A DNA stretch of 64,000 bases from Sulfurivermis fontis (GTDB taxonomy: Bacteria; Pseudomonadota; Gammaproteobacteria; Thiohalomonadales; Thiohalomonadaceae). Below the pieces are notes generated by a model. It was not told the DNA's origin, made no database searches, and was given only the letters and a program-made list of their open reading frames with translations. How positions within the stretch are numbered: position 1 is the stretch's first letter; each line of letters starts with the position of its first letter. Location: positions 434,001 to 498,000 of the forward strand of contig NZ_AP018724.1 of the NCBI RefSeq assembly GCF_004001245.1, written 5' to 3'. The translations under genes were made by a program, and so were the position numbers. Positions 25,435 to 36,248 of the stretch are shown piece after piece.

Positions 25435-26706
25435 ATGGCAAAGAAAAAGAATGCCTTCTATGCCCAGTCCGGCGGCGTGACCGCCGTCATCAACGCCTCC
25501 GCTTGCGGCGTCATCGAGACCGCCCGCAAGCACAAGGACAAGATCGGCAAGGTCTACGCCGGCCGCAACGGCATCATCGGCGCCCTCACCGAGGACCTCA
25601 TCGACACCTCCAAGGAGTCCGCCAAGGCCATCGCGGCCCTGCGCCACACCCCGTCCGGCGCCTTCGGCTCCTGCCGCTTCAAGCTCAAGAGCCTGGAGCA
25701 GAACAAGGCCGAGTACGAGCGTCTGATCGAGGTGTTCAAGGCCCACAACATTGGTTATTTCTTCTACAACGGCGGCGGCGACTCGGCCGACACCTGCTAC
25801 AAGGTGTCCCAGCTGTCCGAGGCCATGGGCTACCCGGTGCAGGCCATCCACGTGCCCAAGACCGTGGACAACGACCTGCCGATCACCGACAACTGCCCCG
25901 GTTTCGGCTCGGTGGCCAAGTACATCGCGGTCTCCACCCTGGAGGCGACCTTCGACGTGCGCTCCATGTGCGCCACCTCCACCAAGGTGTTCGTCCTGGA
26001 AGTGATGGGCCGCCATGCCGGCTGGATCGCCGCCGCCGGCGCCATGGCCTCGACCAAGGATCAGGAGTTGCCCATCGTGGTGCTGTTCCCCGAGGTGGAG
26101 TTCGATCAGGCCAAGTTCCTGGCCAAGGTCGACGACATGGTGAAGAAGTTCGGTTACTGCACCGTGGTGGTGTCCGAGGGCTGCCACTGGCCGGACGGCA
26201 AGTTCCTGGCCGAGCAGGGGACCCGCGATGCCTTCGGTCACGCCCAGCTGGGCGGTGCCGCCCCGGTGGTCGCCAACATGATCAAGGACGCCCTGGGCTA
26301 CAAATTCCACTGGGGGGTGGCGGACTACCTGCAGCGCGCCGCCCGCCACATCGCCTCCAAGAGCGACGTGGAGCAGGCCTACGCCATGGGCAAGGCGGCG
26401 GTGGAGTTCGCCCTCAAGGGCCACAACTCCGTGATGCCGACCATCGAACGCGTCTCCAGCAGCCCCTACAAGTGGAAGGTGGGCATGGCGCCGCTGTCCA
26501 AGGTGGCCAACGTCGAGAAGATGATGCCGAAGAACTTCATCACCAAGGACGGTTTCGGGATTACCGACAAGTGCCGCGAATATCTGCTGCCCCTCATCAA
26601 GGGCGAGGATTACCCGCCGTACAAGAACGGTCTGCCGCAGTACGCGACGCTCAAGAATGTCGCGGTGGCGAAAAAACTCAAAACAACCTTTGAGTTGAAG
26701 AAGTGA
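25435..26706 (+). CDS. pfp: Pyrophosphate-dependent 6-phosphofructokinase
   Basis: A 423-aa PfkA-superfamily enzyme. Motifs: N-terminal AQSGGVTAVINAS, GGGDSADT (the Asp in the second position after GGG is the PPi-type signature), PKTVDNDLP with the catalytic Asp, and MGRHAGWIA. It is longer than ATP-PFK (about 320 aa) and belongs to the group common in autotrophic Gammaproteobacteria. The enzyme is reversible, phosphorylating F6P or, in the Calvin direction, releasing PPi from fructose- and sedoheptulose-bisphosphate. The next genes encode an H+-pumping and a soluble pyrophosphatase, a coherent PPi module. Confidence 0.92.
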   Translation: MAKKKNAFYAQSGGVTAVINASACGVIETARKHKDKIGKVYAGRNGIIGALTEDLIDTSKESAKAIAALRHTPSGAFGSCRFKLKSLEQNKAEYERLIEVFKAHNIGYFFYNGGGDSADTCYKVSQLSEAMGYPVQAIHVPKTVDNDLPITDNCPGFGSVAKYIAVSTLEATFDVRSMCATSTKVFVLEVMGRHAGWIAAAGAMASTKDQELPIVVLFPEVEFDQAKFLAKVDDMVKKFGYCTVVVSEGCHWPDGKFLAEQGTRDAFGHAQLGGAAPVVANMIKDALGYKFHWGVADYLQRAARHIASKSDVEQAYAMGKAAVEFALKGHNSVMPTIERVSSSPYKWKVGMAPLSKVANVEKMMPKNFITKDGFGITDKCREYLLPLIKGEDYPPYKNGLPQYATLKNVAVAKKLKTTFELKK

Positions 26707-26712
26707 TGGTGA

Positions 26713-26745
26713 CAAAGGGGAGCGTAAGCTCCCCTTTGTGCTTTA
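26713..26745 (+). terminator. Hairpin after pfp
   Basis: Perfect 11-bp stem CAAAGGGGAGC / GCTCCCCTTTG with GTAA loop, followed by TGCTTTAT. The U-tract is weak, so it may attenuate rather than stop transcription into hppA. Confidence 0.65.
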
Positions 26746-26812
26746 TGGGGCGTAATTGCGTTTAGTCAGTTTCTGTTCAAAAACAAATGCACCAAAACAG
26801 GAGGAAGCGAGC

Positions 26813-28846
<2,034 letters not shown>

Positions 28847-28848
28847 GG

Positions 28849-28973
28849 AGACAGGTACGAGGGACAAGGGACGGGGTACGAGGGAAGGAGCGGGCTGCGC
28901 CCGCAGTGTATGTGAAAGGCCGCGGGCGCAGCCGCACCCCCCCTCGTATCTCGTAACTCGTCCCTTTTATGCA
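28849..28973. repeat. Heptad-type paired-arm repeat (GGTACGAGG ... CCTCGTATCTCG)
   Basis: Left arm ACAGGTACGAGGGACAAGGGACGGGGTACGAGG (in 7-8 bp units) and right arm CCCCCCTCGTATCTCGTAACTCGTCCC are complementary around a GCGGGCTGCGCCCGC core. Non-coding, between hppA and ppa. Confidence 0.7.
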
Positions 28974-28977
28974 GTTA

Positions 28978-29010
28978 TAAGGCCGGTATATAATGCCGGC
29001 CTTTTCTTTT
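28978..29010 (+). terminator. Intrinsic terminator between hppA and ppa
   Basis: AAGGCCGG, a 9-nt loop, then CCGGCCTT followed by TTCTTTT. It ends 25 bp before the ppa start, so ppa probably has its own promoter or read-through. Confidence 0.75.
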
Positions 29011-29034
29011 GCCATTCCGCACGAGGTTTTCCCC

Positions 29035-29583
29035 ATGAATCTGGACCGCGTGACGTCCGGCAAGGACGTCCCCAACGACATCAACGTCATCATCGAGATC
29101 CCGGCCCATTCCGACCCGGTGAAGTACGAGGTGGACAAGGAGACCGGTGCCATGTTCGTGGACCGCTTCATGAACACCGCCATGCACTACCCCTGCAACT
29201 ACGGTTATGTGCCGCACACCCTGTCCAACGACGGCGACCCGGTGGACGTGCTGGTGGTGACCCCGGTGCCGCTGATCCCCGGTTCGGTGATCCGCTGCCG
29301 TCCGGTGGGGGTGCTGAAGATGACCGACGAGTCCGGCGACGATGCCAAGGTGCTGGCGGTGCCCATCGACAAGCTGTGCCGCATCTTCCGCCAGGTGAAG
29401 GATATCGGTGACGTGTCGCCGGCGCTGCTGGAACAGATCGCCCACTTTTTCGAGCACTACAAGGACCTGGACGAAGGCAAGTGGGTGCGCGTGCAGGGTT
29501 GGGAAGGCGTCGAGGAGGCCAAGGCCGAGATCATGGCCAGCGTGCAGATGTACAAGGACGCGCCGGTCAAGCCCAACTTCTGA
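29035..29583 (+). CDS. ppa: Soluble family I inorganic pyrophosphatase
   Basis: A 182-aa family I PPase with the signature [10 protein letters not shown], metal-binding acidic residues around it and YNYGY-like [11 protein letters not shown]; length is normal. It hydrolyses PPi to phosphate in the cytoplasm. The start [13 protein letters not shown] matches the family N-terminus; an upstream frame extension passes through the terminator and is not used. Its closeness to PPi-PFK and hppA means two competing sinks for PPi are encoded side by side. Confidence 0.97.
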   Translation: MNLDRVTSGKDVPNDINVIIEIPAHSDPVKYEVDKETGAMFVDRFMNTAMHYPCNYGYVPHTLSNDGDPVDVLVVTPVPLIPGSVIRCRPVGVLKMTDESGDDAKVLAVPIDKLCRIFRQVKDIGDVSPALLEQIAHFFEHYKDLDEGKWVRVQGWEGVEEAKAEIMASVQMYKDAPVKPNF

Positions 29584-29587
29584 TACT

Positions 29588-29680
29588 TCAGAGACGAGAG
29601 AAAAGATACGAGATACGAGGAAAGGCACGCGTAGCGCTCATTCCCTTTTATCTTTCAGCTTGTATCTTTTCTCTGCTCCT
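29588..29680. repeat. Heptad-type paired-arm repeat overlapping the pilZ 3' end
   Basis: Left arm AGAAAAGATACGAGATACGAGG and right arm TTATCTTTCAGCTTGTATCTTTTCT. The right arm is read in the minus-strand direction as the last codons of the PilZ gene (KDTS stop). Confidence 0.65.
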
Positions 29681-30266
29681 TCTGCTGGCGCAGTCGAGCC
29701 GACTGCAATTCCAGCGTATGCCGTACCAGGGCATCGCGGGCCACTTCCGCCAGCTGGGTGAACTCCACGCCGATGCGGTAGGGCAGCGGCGTCGTGTGCC
29801 CCGTTTCGGTGCAGTGCACCACCCGGCCCAGGGCGTTGATTACGGTGTGGCCCGGAAACAGCATCAGGCGCAATTCCAGCTTGCTTTCCGGGGGCAGTGG
29901 TTCGGTGCGGTAAAAGGCGATGCCGCTGCCGCTCAGGTTGACTTTGTGGTTGGGGCCGCTGATGTGGCCGAGCTGGCTGCCGAGCAGGGCGCGGCTGAGC
30001 AGTTCGACCTTGCGGTCGATGATCGCCAGGTACTGGCCCACTTCCGGATCGCGCTTGCGGATTTGCGCCAGGATGCTGCTCGACTGGCTGGTCAGGCCGT
30101 GCAGCTGCAGGGCCAGCGCCGAGGTGTCCTGACGTGAGCCGGCCGGCTGTTGCAGGCGCTGCTGATAGTCCTCCTCCGGCAACTGGCGGTATTCCAGATA
30201 GACCTCGTCGTCGATGCGGAAAAAGCGGCGGCGTTCCTGACCGCGTCCGGGCATGACTGTATTCAT
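29655..30266 (-). CDS. PilZ-domain c-di-GMP-binding protein with an internal insertion
   Basis: A 203-aa protein. The N-terminal RRRFFRIDDEVYLEY gives the PilZ RxxxR motif, but the partner motif (NLSGSGIAF, N/DxSxxG) comes only about 100 residues later, after a helical insert (LALQLHGLTSQSSSILAQIR...). The C-terminal part is a normal PilZ barrel (LRLMLFPGHTVINALGRVV...YRIGVEF). Third gene of a motA-motB-pilZ operon (ATGA overlap with motB), so it probably tunes stator function in response to c-di-GMP, like YcgR. The last residues come from an intergenic repeat. Confidence 0.85.
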   Translation of the reverse strand: MNTVMPGRGQERRRFFRIDDEVYLEYRQLPEEDYQQRLQQPAGSRQDTSALALQLHGLTSQSSSILAQIRKRDPEVGQYLAIIDRKVELLSRALLGSQLGHISGPNHKVNLSGSGIAFYRTEPLPPESKLELRLMLFPGHTVINALGRVVHCTETGHTTPLPYRIGVEFTQLAEVARDALVRHTLELQSARLRQQKEQRKDTS

Positions 30267-31018
30267 GGCGTTTCACTCCGATCCTTGATGCGTATTTCCA
30301 CACGGCGATTGCGCGCACGGTTGGCCTCGCTGTCATTGGGCAGCAGCGGTCGAGCGTCGCCATAACCTTCGGCGATGAGCCGTTCTGCGGCGACGGTGTG
30401 CATTTCGAGCAGCCGGTGTACCACCGACACGGCGCGGGCGGTGGACAGATCCCAGTTGGAACGGAAGCGTGCCGTGCTGATGGGGCGATCGTCGGTGTGG
30501 CCGGCAACGATCACCGTGCCGTGCGTGGTGGCGATGAGCCGGCCGATACGATCGACCACCGGACGGAAGCGGGGCAACAACACCTCGCTGCCGGACTCGA
30601 AGGCCGCCTCGTGGCGGAAGCTGATCAGCAGCTCACCTTCGGTATTGCGGCTCACCTCCAGCAACTCGTCCCGGATGTCGTCCAGCAGTCCGGTGTGGAA
30701 GCGTTCCAGGTTGTGATCCAGCGCCGGTTCGACCGCGTCCTCCGGGGCGGCAGGAGGCGTTACCTCCAGCGGCTCCACCATCCCCGATGGTTTTCCCTCC
30801 ATCAGCACCTCATGCCCCGGTGATTCGCTGCGCTGGGTCAGCCACTGGATGCCGAAGGCGCGCTCCAGCGAGCCGGCGATCTGGCGATAACGCTGGGCAT
30901 CGATCTGCGATACCGACAGCAGCAGCACGAAGAACGTGGTGAGCAGGGCCATCAGGTCGGCGAAGGTGACCATCCAGGAGGGGGCGCCGCCACGGCTTTT
31001 CTTGGTGGTCATTGCCAT
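30263..31018 (-). CDS. motB: MotB/PomB-type flagellar stator protein
   Basis: A 251-aa inner-membrane protein. After a short basic N-terminus a single TM helix (WMVTFADLMALLTTFFVLLLS) carries the essential ion-conducting Asp (residue 21). A linker (about 60-125) leads to an OmpA-like peptidoglycan-binding domain (VAGHTDDRPI...SNWDLSTARAVSVVHRLLE...ANRARNRRVEI). Second gene of the motAB-pilZ operon, 2 bp after motA. The ion used (H+ or Na+) cannot be settled, though the FADLMALL helix resembles PomB. Confidence 0.93.
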   Translation of the reverse strand: MAMTTKKSRGGAPSWMVTFADLMALLTTFFVLLLSVSQIDAQRYRQIAGSLERAFGIQWLTQRSESPGHEVLMEGKPSGMVEPLEVTPPAAPEDAVEPALDHNLERFHTGLLDDIRDELLEVSRNTEGELLISFRHEAAFESGSEVLLPRFRPVVDRIGRLIATTHGTVIVAGHTDDRPISTARFRSNWDLSTARAVSVVHRLLEMHTVAAERLIAEGYGDARPLLPNDSEANRARNRRVEIRIKDRSETP

Positions 31019-31020
31019 AG

Positions 31021-31824
31021 CTACGACGGCGGAGTGCCGTCTGTCTCCTGTGCGCGGCTGTCCAGCAGGGCGGCGAGTTTTTCGCGCTGCTGGTGTGGCA
31101 GATAGGCCTCCAGCACCTCATCCATCAGGCGAGGATTCTGTCCCTGCTGGATGGCGGCCATGCTCTCAATCATCAGCAGTTTGTTGACCCGCTCCTGCAG
31201 GCCGCGCAGTTCCAGTTTGTCGGCGATGGGCAGGGCGATGAGGTTGGCGATGAGGGCGCCATACAGGGTGGTGAGCAGGGCCACCGCCATCGCCGGGCCG
31301 ATGCTGGACGGGTCCTGCAGGTTGGCCAGCATCTGTACCAGACCGACCAGGGTGCCGATCATGCCGAAGGCCGGGGCCGATTCGCCGATGGCGCGGAAGA
31401 TGCGCTGGCCGATTTCGTGCCGTTCCATGGATTGCTCCATGTCCTCGCGCAATGTCTTGCGCACGAACTCCGGCGGCAGGCCGTCCACCGCCAACTGGAT
31501 GCCGCGGGCGAGAAATTCGTTGCTTACCGGATGGCCGTCCAGTGCCAGGATGCCGCTCTTACGTGTCACCGCCGCCAGTTCGTTGGCCTGGCGGATCAGA
31601 TCGATGGGGTTGTCGATTTCGTCGCGGATGGCCTTGAAGGCCACGCGCACCGCGCTGAGGCAGTGGGTGAGCGGGAATTTGATCAGGGTGGCGGCGATGG
31701 TGCCGCCGATGACGATCATCAGGCCGGGCAGGTTGATGAAGATGGTCAGATCGGAGCCGGTGATGATGGCGGCAAAGATGACAGTGAGGCCGCCGATGAG
31801 TCCCAACAGGGTTGCTATGTCCAC
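31021..31824 (-). CDS. motA: MotA/PomA-type flagellar stator protein
   Basis: A 267-aa protein with four TM helices (about 4-24, 31-51, 150-170, 182-203), the cytoplasmic loop between helices 2 and 3, and the TM3 signature ESAPAFGMIGTLVGLVQML with TM4 TTLYGALIANLIALPIADKL. PomA/MotA short-form length. It heads the motA-motB-pilZ operon and forms the ion channel of the flagellar motor with MotB. No other flagellar gene is in the window, so this is a satellite stator locus. Confidence 0.93.
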   Translation of the reverse strand: MDIATLLGLIGGLTVIFAAIITGSDLTIFINLPGLMIVIGGTIAATLIKFPLTHCLSAVRVAFKAIRDEIDNPIDLIRQANELAAVTRKSGILALDGHPVSNEFLARGIQLAVDGLPPEFVRKTLREDMEQSMERHEIGQRIFRAIGESAPAFGMIGTLVGLVQMLANLQDPSSIGPAMAVALLTTLYGALIANLIALPIADKLELRGLQERVNKLLMIESMAAIQQGQNPRLMDEVLEAYLPHQQREKLAALLDSRAQETDGTPPS

Positions 31825-31880
31825 GCCTGATCCCTTATCGCCGCTATGTTACCGAGTGTAGCGCCTGGGCGCAGGAAGGG

Positions 31881-32058
31881 AAAAGACGCTCAACGCAAAG
31901 ACGCAAAGGGCCGCCAAGATATATTGGTAGTGCGGTTTGCCCGCGGCTGCGGCGCCCGGTGCCTTGTCTGTGCCGGGGGCGCTGCGCGCAATCATCCGGA
32001 GTGGTATGCCCCAAATCCCTTTGTGCTCTTGCGTCCTTCGCGTCTTTGCGTTTAAGCC
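31881..32058. repeat. Paired-arm CGCAAAGACGC repeat, copy 1
   Basis: Left arm GACGCTCAACGCAAAGACGCAAAGG (31885 on) and complementary right arm TTGCGTCCTTCGCGTCTTTGCGTTTAAG ending near 32056, separated by about 110 bp of unrelated GC-rich sequence. Further copies lie at 34376, 41711 and 57994. Confidence 0.75.
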
Positions 32059-32067
32059 TTTGGTGCT

Positions 32068-32721
32068 TTACAGCGTTCTGACGCCGCTGGGAGTGCCGAC
32101 CAGCACCACGTCGGCCGGGCGCAGGGCGAACAGGCCGTTGGTGACCACGCCGACGATATTGTTGAGGCGTGCCTCCAGCTCGGTGGGTTCCTGGATTTGC
32201 AGGCCGTGTACGTCGAGGATGACATTGCCGTTGTCGGTGACGAAGCCGTCACGGTACACCGGGCTGCCGCCCAGCTTGACCAGCTCGCGGGCGACATAGC
32301 TGCGCGCCATGGGAATGACCTCCACCGGCAGCGGGAACTTGCCCAGCACGTCCACCACCTTGGTTTCGTCGACGATGCAGACGAACTTCTTGCTCGCCGC
32401 CGCCACGATCTTCTCGCGCGTCAGCGCGCCGCCGCCGCCCTTGACCAGGTGCATGCGGCGGTTGGTTTCGTCGGCACCGTCCACGTAGACGGAGATTTCG
32501 CTCACCTCGTTCAGGTCCAGCACCGGGATGCCGTGCTTCTTCAGGCGCTCGGCGCTGGCCACCGAGCTGGCGACGGTGCCGGCCACCTTGTGCTTGATCT
32601 CCGCCAGGAAGTCGATGAAGTGGTTGGCGGTGGAGCCGGTGCCGATACCGATGACGGTATCCGGCACCACATGCTCCAGGGCGGCCTTGGCAACGGCCTG
32701 TTTCATTTCGTCTTGTGTCAT
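32068..32721 (-). CDS. rpiA: Ribose-5-phosphate isomerase A
   Basis: A 217-aa enzyme interconverting ribose-5-P and ribulose-5-P, serving the pentose phosphate and Calvin cycles. Motifs: [39 protein letters not shown] with the catalytic Asp, Glu and Lys, and a KGGGGA phosphate loop. Length is normal. Divergent from ilvA. In E. coli rpiA is also near the ygfA/ssrS/zapA block found here 3 kb downstream. Confidence 0.97.
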   Translation of the reverse strand: MTQDEMKQAVAKAALEHVVPDTVIGIGTGSTANHFIDFLAEIKHKVAGTVASSVASAERLKKHGIPVLDLNEVSEISVYVDGADETNRRMHLVKGGGGALTREKIVAAASKKFVCIVDETKVVDVLGKFPLPVEVIPMARSYVARELVKLGGSPVYRDGFVTDNGNVILDVHGLQIQEPTELEARLNNIVGVVTNGLFALRPADVVLVGTPSGVRTL

Positions 32722-32854
32722 GGGTGCTCTCCGATGTGCCCTGAATTGTTGTCTTGTAATTGCCGCTGCAAACGGTCGTGTCTTGAGAAAGTGCCCGATT
32801 ATACGCCAAGCGCGCGCACTGACACCGGGGCGGCAGAACTGGTATCGTAGCCGG

Positions 32855-34372
32855 ATGCTCGAACATTACGCCAAAAAGATATTGCAGGCCCGGGTTTACG
32901 ACGTGGCCCGGGAGACCCCGCTGGAGAGCGCCCCCGGCCTGTCGCGCCGCCTGGGCAACAAGGTGCTGCTCAAGCGCGAGGACCTGCAGCCGGTGTTTTC
33001 CTTCAAGCTGCGCGGTGCCTACAACAAGATCGCCCTGCTGTCGCCGGAGGCCCGCGCCCGCGGCGTCATCGCCGCCTCCGCCGGCAACCATGCCCAGGGC
33101 GTGGCGCTGGCGGCACAAAAAATGGGACTCGACGCCCTTATCGTCATGCCGCGCACCACCCCGGAGATCAAGGTGCAGGCGGTGCGCCGGCGCGGTGCCC
33201 GTATCGAACTGCACGGCAACGCCTACGACGAGGCCTACGCCCATGCCCGCCAACTGGCGGATGAACAGGGCCGCACCTTTATCCATCCCTATGACGACGA
33301 GGATGTCATCGCCGGCCAGGGCACGGTGGCGATGGAGATCCTGCGCCAGTACTCCGCCGACGACCTGCATGCGGTGTTCGTCCCGGTGGGCGGCGGCGGC
33401 CTCATCGCCGGCGTCGCCGCCTATATCAAGTACCTGCGGCCCGAGGTGAAGGTGATCGGCGTCGAGCCGGATGATGCCGCCTCCATGCACGACGCCCTCA
33501 AGGCCGGCGAGCGGGTGGTGCTGGAGCAGGTGGGCATCTTCGTCGACGGCGTGGCGGTGCGCCAGGCGGGGGCGGAGCCGTTCCGCATCGCGCGCCAGTG
33601 CGTGGACGAGGTGATCCTGGTGTCCACCGACGAGGTATGCGCCGCCATCAAGGACATTTTCGAGGACACCCGTGCCATCGTCGAGCCCGCCGGCGCCCTG
33701 GCGGTGGCCGGCATGAAGCGCTACGTGCAGCGCGAGGGCGCGCGTGACCAGGCCCTGGTGGCCATCAACTCCGGCGCCAACATGAACTTCGATCGCCTGC
33801 GCCACGTCGCCGAACGCGCCGAGCTGGGCGAGCAGCGCGAGGCCCTGTTCGCCGTCACCATTCCGGAGCGGCCGGGCAGCTTCCGCCGGTTCTGCGAGGC
33901 CCTGGGGCAGCGCGCCATCACCGAATTCAACTACCGCTATGCGGACGCCCGCGAGGCGCACATCTTCGTCGGCGTGGAGATGCACGACGGCGCGCGCGAC
34001 AAGGAGGAGCTGATTTCCCTGCTGAAGAGCCAGGGCTATCCCTTGCTCGACATGACCGACAACGAGATCGCCAAGCTGCACGTGCGCTACATGGTGGGCG
34101 GCCACACCGGCGGCCTGGCCGACGAGCGTCTGCTGCGCTTCGAGTTTCCCGAACGCCCCGGCGCCCTGCTGCGTTTCCTCAACCACATGGGACGGCACTG
34201 GAACATCAGTCTGTTCCACTACCGCAACCATGGCGCCGACTACGGTCGTGTCCTATGCGGTATCCAGGTGCCGGCCGCCGACGAGGCCAAGTTCCAGGAG
34301 TTCCTCGCCCAGATCGGCTACCCGCACTGGGACGAGAGCGGCAATCCGGTCTATGAGCTGTTCCTGCGCTGA
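32855..34372 (+). CDS. ilvA: Biosynthetic threonine ammonia-lyase (threonine deaminase)
   Basis: A 505-aa PLP enzyme making 2-oxobutanoate for isoleucine synthesis. The PLP lysine lies in [11 protein letters not shown] (about residue 56), the glycine loop is [13 protein letters not shown], and [10 protein letters not shown] is present. The C-terminal third holds two ACT-like regulatory domains ([20 protein letters not shown] and [19 protein letters not shown]), the form inhibited by isoleucine. Start [10 protein letters not shown] at 32855; upstream in-frame codons lie in the rpiA leader. Confidence 0.97.
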   Translation: MLEHYAKKILQARVYDVARETPLESAPGLSRRLGNKVLLKREDLQPVFSFKLRGAYNKIALLSPEARARGVIAASAGNHAQGVALAAQKMGLDALIVMPRTTPEIKVQAVRRRGARIELHGNAYDEAYAHARQLADEQGRTFIHPYDDEDVIAGQGTVAMEILRQYSADDLHAVFVPVGGGGLIAGVAAYIKYLRPEVKVIGVEPDDAASMHDALKAGERVVLEQVGIFVDGVAVRQAGAEPFRIARQCVDEVILVSTDEVCAAIKDIFEDTRAIVEPAGALAVAGMKRYVQREGARDQALVAINSGANMNFDRLRHVAERAELGEQREALFAVTIPERPGSFRRFCEALGQRAITEFNYRYADAREAHIFVGVEMHDGARDKEELISLLKSQGYPLLDMTDNEIAKLHVRYMVGGHTGGLADERLLRFEFPERPGALLRFLNHMGRHWNISLFHYRNHGADYGRVLCGIQVPAADEAKFQEFLAQIGYPHWDESGNPVYELFLR

Positions 34373-34375
34373 ACA

Positions 34376-34530
34376 GAAAAGCGTTAAACGCAAAGACGCA
34401 AAGGACGCCAAGAACGCAAAGGCTGGATTGCCCCGCAGGGTGGGTTGGCGCGAAGATGAGTTGCCAATCGCGGCAGAGTCGCTCCTGCCCAGGGTTTCTT
34501 TGCGGACCTTTGCGAACTTTGCGTTTATTC
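34376..34530. repeat. Paired-arm CGCAAAGACGC repeat, copy 2
   Basis: Left arm AAAGCGTTAAACGCAAAGACGCAAAGGACGCCAAG in overlapping units (34378-34422) and right arm TTTGCGGACCTTTGCGAACTTTGCGTTTA (34498-34527). It fills the ilvA-EVE gene gap and ends 9 bp before the EVE stop codon. Confidence 0.75.
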
Positions 34531-34538
34531 TTCATGGG

Positions 34539-34997
34539 TTATTCCAAAGCCAAAATCGCCTCCCACTCCTGCGGGCTGACCGGCATCACCGACAGACGGT
34601 TGCCACGCCGCACCAGGGGCATCTCGGCCAGTTCCGGCCGCTGCTTCAGCTCCTCCAGGCTGATGGTGCGCTTGAGCTTGCGCACCAGGCGCACGTCCAC
34701 CATGTACCAGATGGGTTTTTCTGCCGTGCTCTTCGGGTCGTAGTACTTGCTGTCCGGATTCCACGCTGTATGGTCGGGGTAGCCGGCACGGACGATCTCG
34801 GCGATGCCGACGATGCCCGGCACCTTGCAGTTGGAGTGGTAGAAGAACACCTGATCGCCCAAGCGCATCTGGTCGCGCAGCATATTGCGGGCCTGGTAGT
34901 TGCGCACGCCGTCCCAGTGCTCGGTCTGCCCGGAGCGGCTTGCCAGGTGGTCGATACCGAAGACATCGGGTTCGGACTTCATCAGCCAGTAATTCAT
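34539..34997 (-). CDS. EVE-domain protein (putative modified-base reader)
   Basis: A 152-aa single-domain EVE (PUA-like) protein: MNYWLMKSEPDVFGIDHL, WDGVRNYQARNMLRD, GDQVFFYHSNCKVPGIVGIAEI and WYMVDVRLVRKL, covering the whole family length. EVE domains bind modified bases in nucleic acids; solitary versions are widespread in Proteobacteria and often sit near ygfA/zapA, as here. The exact ligand is unknown. Start at 34997 gives the canonical N-terminus. Confidence 0.95.
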   Translation of the reverse strand: MNYWLMKSEPDVFGIDHLASRSGQTEHWDGVRNYQARNMLRDQMRLGDQVFFYHSNCKVPGIVGIAEIVRAGYPDHTAWNPDSKYYDPKSTAEKPIWYMVDVRLVRKLKRTISLEELKQRPELAEMPLVRRGNRLSVMPVSPQEWEAILALE

Positions 34998-35178
34998 GGG
35001 AACATGCTCTTGTGGGGGACAAAAGGCCGATATGGTAGCTAAAACGGGCAAAAAGAAGGCCAAACGGGCATTTTTGTGACCCAGGCCTCTTGTCAGGCAA
35101 AAAACCATGCGCTATATAAGTCATTCGCAATGAAGCGACAGTTGCCAGGGAGGCAGGGAAGAGGTAATGGAGGTCAGG

Positions 35179-35316
35179 ATGAGACGACGCAAACCCGACT
35201 TGCTCGTGGTGCTTGCCGCCCTGATAGCGATGGGGGTCCTCTTTACCGGAATTACGCAGGCGATGATGAGTGACTCAACGCCGGCGCCCACGGTGGCCGA
35301 GGCCAACAAGAAATAA
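35179..35316 (+). CDS. 45-aa single-pass membrane small protein
   Basis: Short frame MRRRKPDLLVVLAALIAMGV ... DSTPAPTVAEANKK: basic N-terminus, one TM helix (residues 8-28), polar alanine-rich tail. The start at 35179 follows GGAGGT with 5-nt spacing; an in-frame ATG at 35167 overlaps that site. A strong terminator follows 26 bp after the stop. Function unknown. Confidence 0.65.
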   Translation: MRRRKPDLLVVLAALIAMGVLFTGITQAMMSDSTPAPTVAEANKK

Positions 35317-35341
35317 CCAAGCCACGACAGTCCCAGAGAAC

Positions 35342-35368
35342 AAAACCCGCCGCAAGGCGGGTTTTTTA
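35342..35368. terminator. Bidirectional intrinsic terminator between small gene and fau
   Basis: Perfect 10-bp stem AAAACCCGCC / GGCGGGTTTT with GCAA loop, followed on the plus strand by six T residues. The minus-strand gene's stop codon (TAA, 35366-35368) overlaps its edge. Confidence 0.85.
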
Positions 35369-36004
35369 TTGCCCGCAGCGGAACAGCCGCTGCTCGGTGG
35401 CGATGCCATGCAGCGGCACGTCCCAGGCGGCGCAGGGCAACTGGGCCACCTGCTGGAAGGCGTAGGCGGTGCCAATGAGGAGCGGTTTGCGCCAGTGCGT
35501 GCGGTGCAGCAGGTAGGCCAGGGTGCGATCGTAGAAGCCGCCGCCCATACCGAGGCGGTTGCCCGCCGCATCGAAAGCCACCAGCGGCGTGAGCACCAGA
35601 TCGATGGCGGCGGCGGGGCGCATGCTGCGCCAGCCTAGAGCCGGCTCGGCAATGCGGAACTGGTTGTGACGCAGCGGGGTATCGGGCCGGTAGGGCGCGA
35701 ACCACAGGCGATTGTGGAAGGCCGGGCTCAGCACCGGCAGGTAACAGCGCTTGCCCATGGCCCAGGCGCGGCGTATGAGCGGCATCAGATCCATCTCGCC
35801 GTCGTTGGCGAGGTAAAAGGCGATGTGCTCGCTGCGCAGGAACAGGGGCGAAGTGCCCAGTTGCCGGGCCAGGGCCTGCGCGGCCTCGCGCCTGTCGGCC
35901 GGCACCAGGGCGCGGCGCCGGCGGCGCATCTCGCGGCGGATGGCGTTGCGGTCGGGAGGGGACGCGGGATCGTTGATCGGTGGCGCGCGGTTGCTGTCAC
36001 TCAT
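35366..36004 (-). CDS. fau: 5-formyltetrahydrofolate cyclo-ligase
   Basis: A 212-aa enzyme (YgfA family) converting 5-formyl-THF to 5,10-methenyl-THF with ATP. Visible motifs: RREMRRRRRAL near the start, YLPVLSPAFHNRLWFAPY, and the C-terminal signature NRLGMGGGFYDRTLAYL. It lies just downstream of 6S RNA on the same strand, as in E. coli and many Gammaproteobacteria, where it is co-transcribed with ssrS. Functionally linked to one-carbon flux fed by the gcv genes 6 kb away. Start MSDSNRAPP at 36004; longer frames run into the 6S RNA. Confidence 0.95.
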   Translation of the reverse strand: MSDSNRAPPINDPASPPDRNAIRREMRRRRRALVPADRREAAQALARQLGTSPLFLRSEHIAFYLANDGEMDLMPLIRRAWAMGKRCYLPVLSPAFHNRLWFAPYRPDTPLRHNQFRIAEPALGWRSMRPAAAIDLVLTPLVAFDAAGNRLGMGGGFYDRTLAYLLHRTHWRKPLLIGTAYAFQQVAQLPCAAWDVPLHGIATEQRLFRCGQ

Positions 36005-36033
36005 CTTACGCTTTGTCGATCTCGCGCAAATAA

Positions 36034-36227
36034 GGAGGGTGCCCTCCGCCTGGGCCGTCGTCGCTGTTGCTCCTTGAACCCAATGGTTCAAGTGGGACTG
36101 CCGGACGGCGTATCAGGCTTTCCGCAGCGCGGACATGCACACAACACCGTCGCCAGCAGCCCCGGGGGTGTGATTATCGGCTCAAGAAATCCCCAGCGAC
36201 TAACGAACCCCGCAGGGGGCACCCATA
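36034..36227 (-). ncRNA. ssrS: 6S RNA
   Basis: About 190 nt on the minus strand between zapA and fau, the conserved gammaproteobacterial position. The closing stem pairs GGGTGCCC (36224-36217) with GGGCACCC (36044-36037). Recognisable E. coli-like blocks include CTTGAGCCGATAA near the 5' side and CTTGAACCATTGGGTTCAAG hairpin followed by CAACAGC on the 3' side. 6S binds sigma-70 RNA polymerase in stationary phase. Exact ends are estimated from the terminal stem. Confidence 0.92.
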
Positions 36228-36248
36228 GTTGAACGGGTCTTGCTGATT

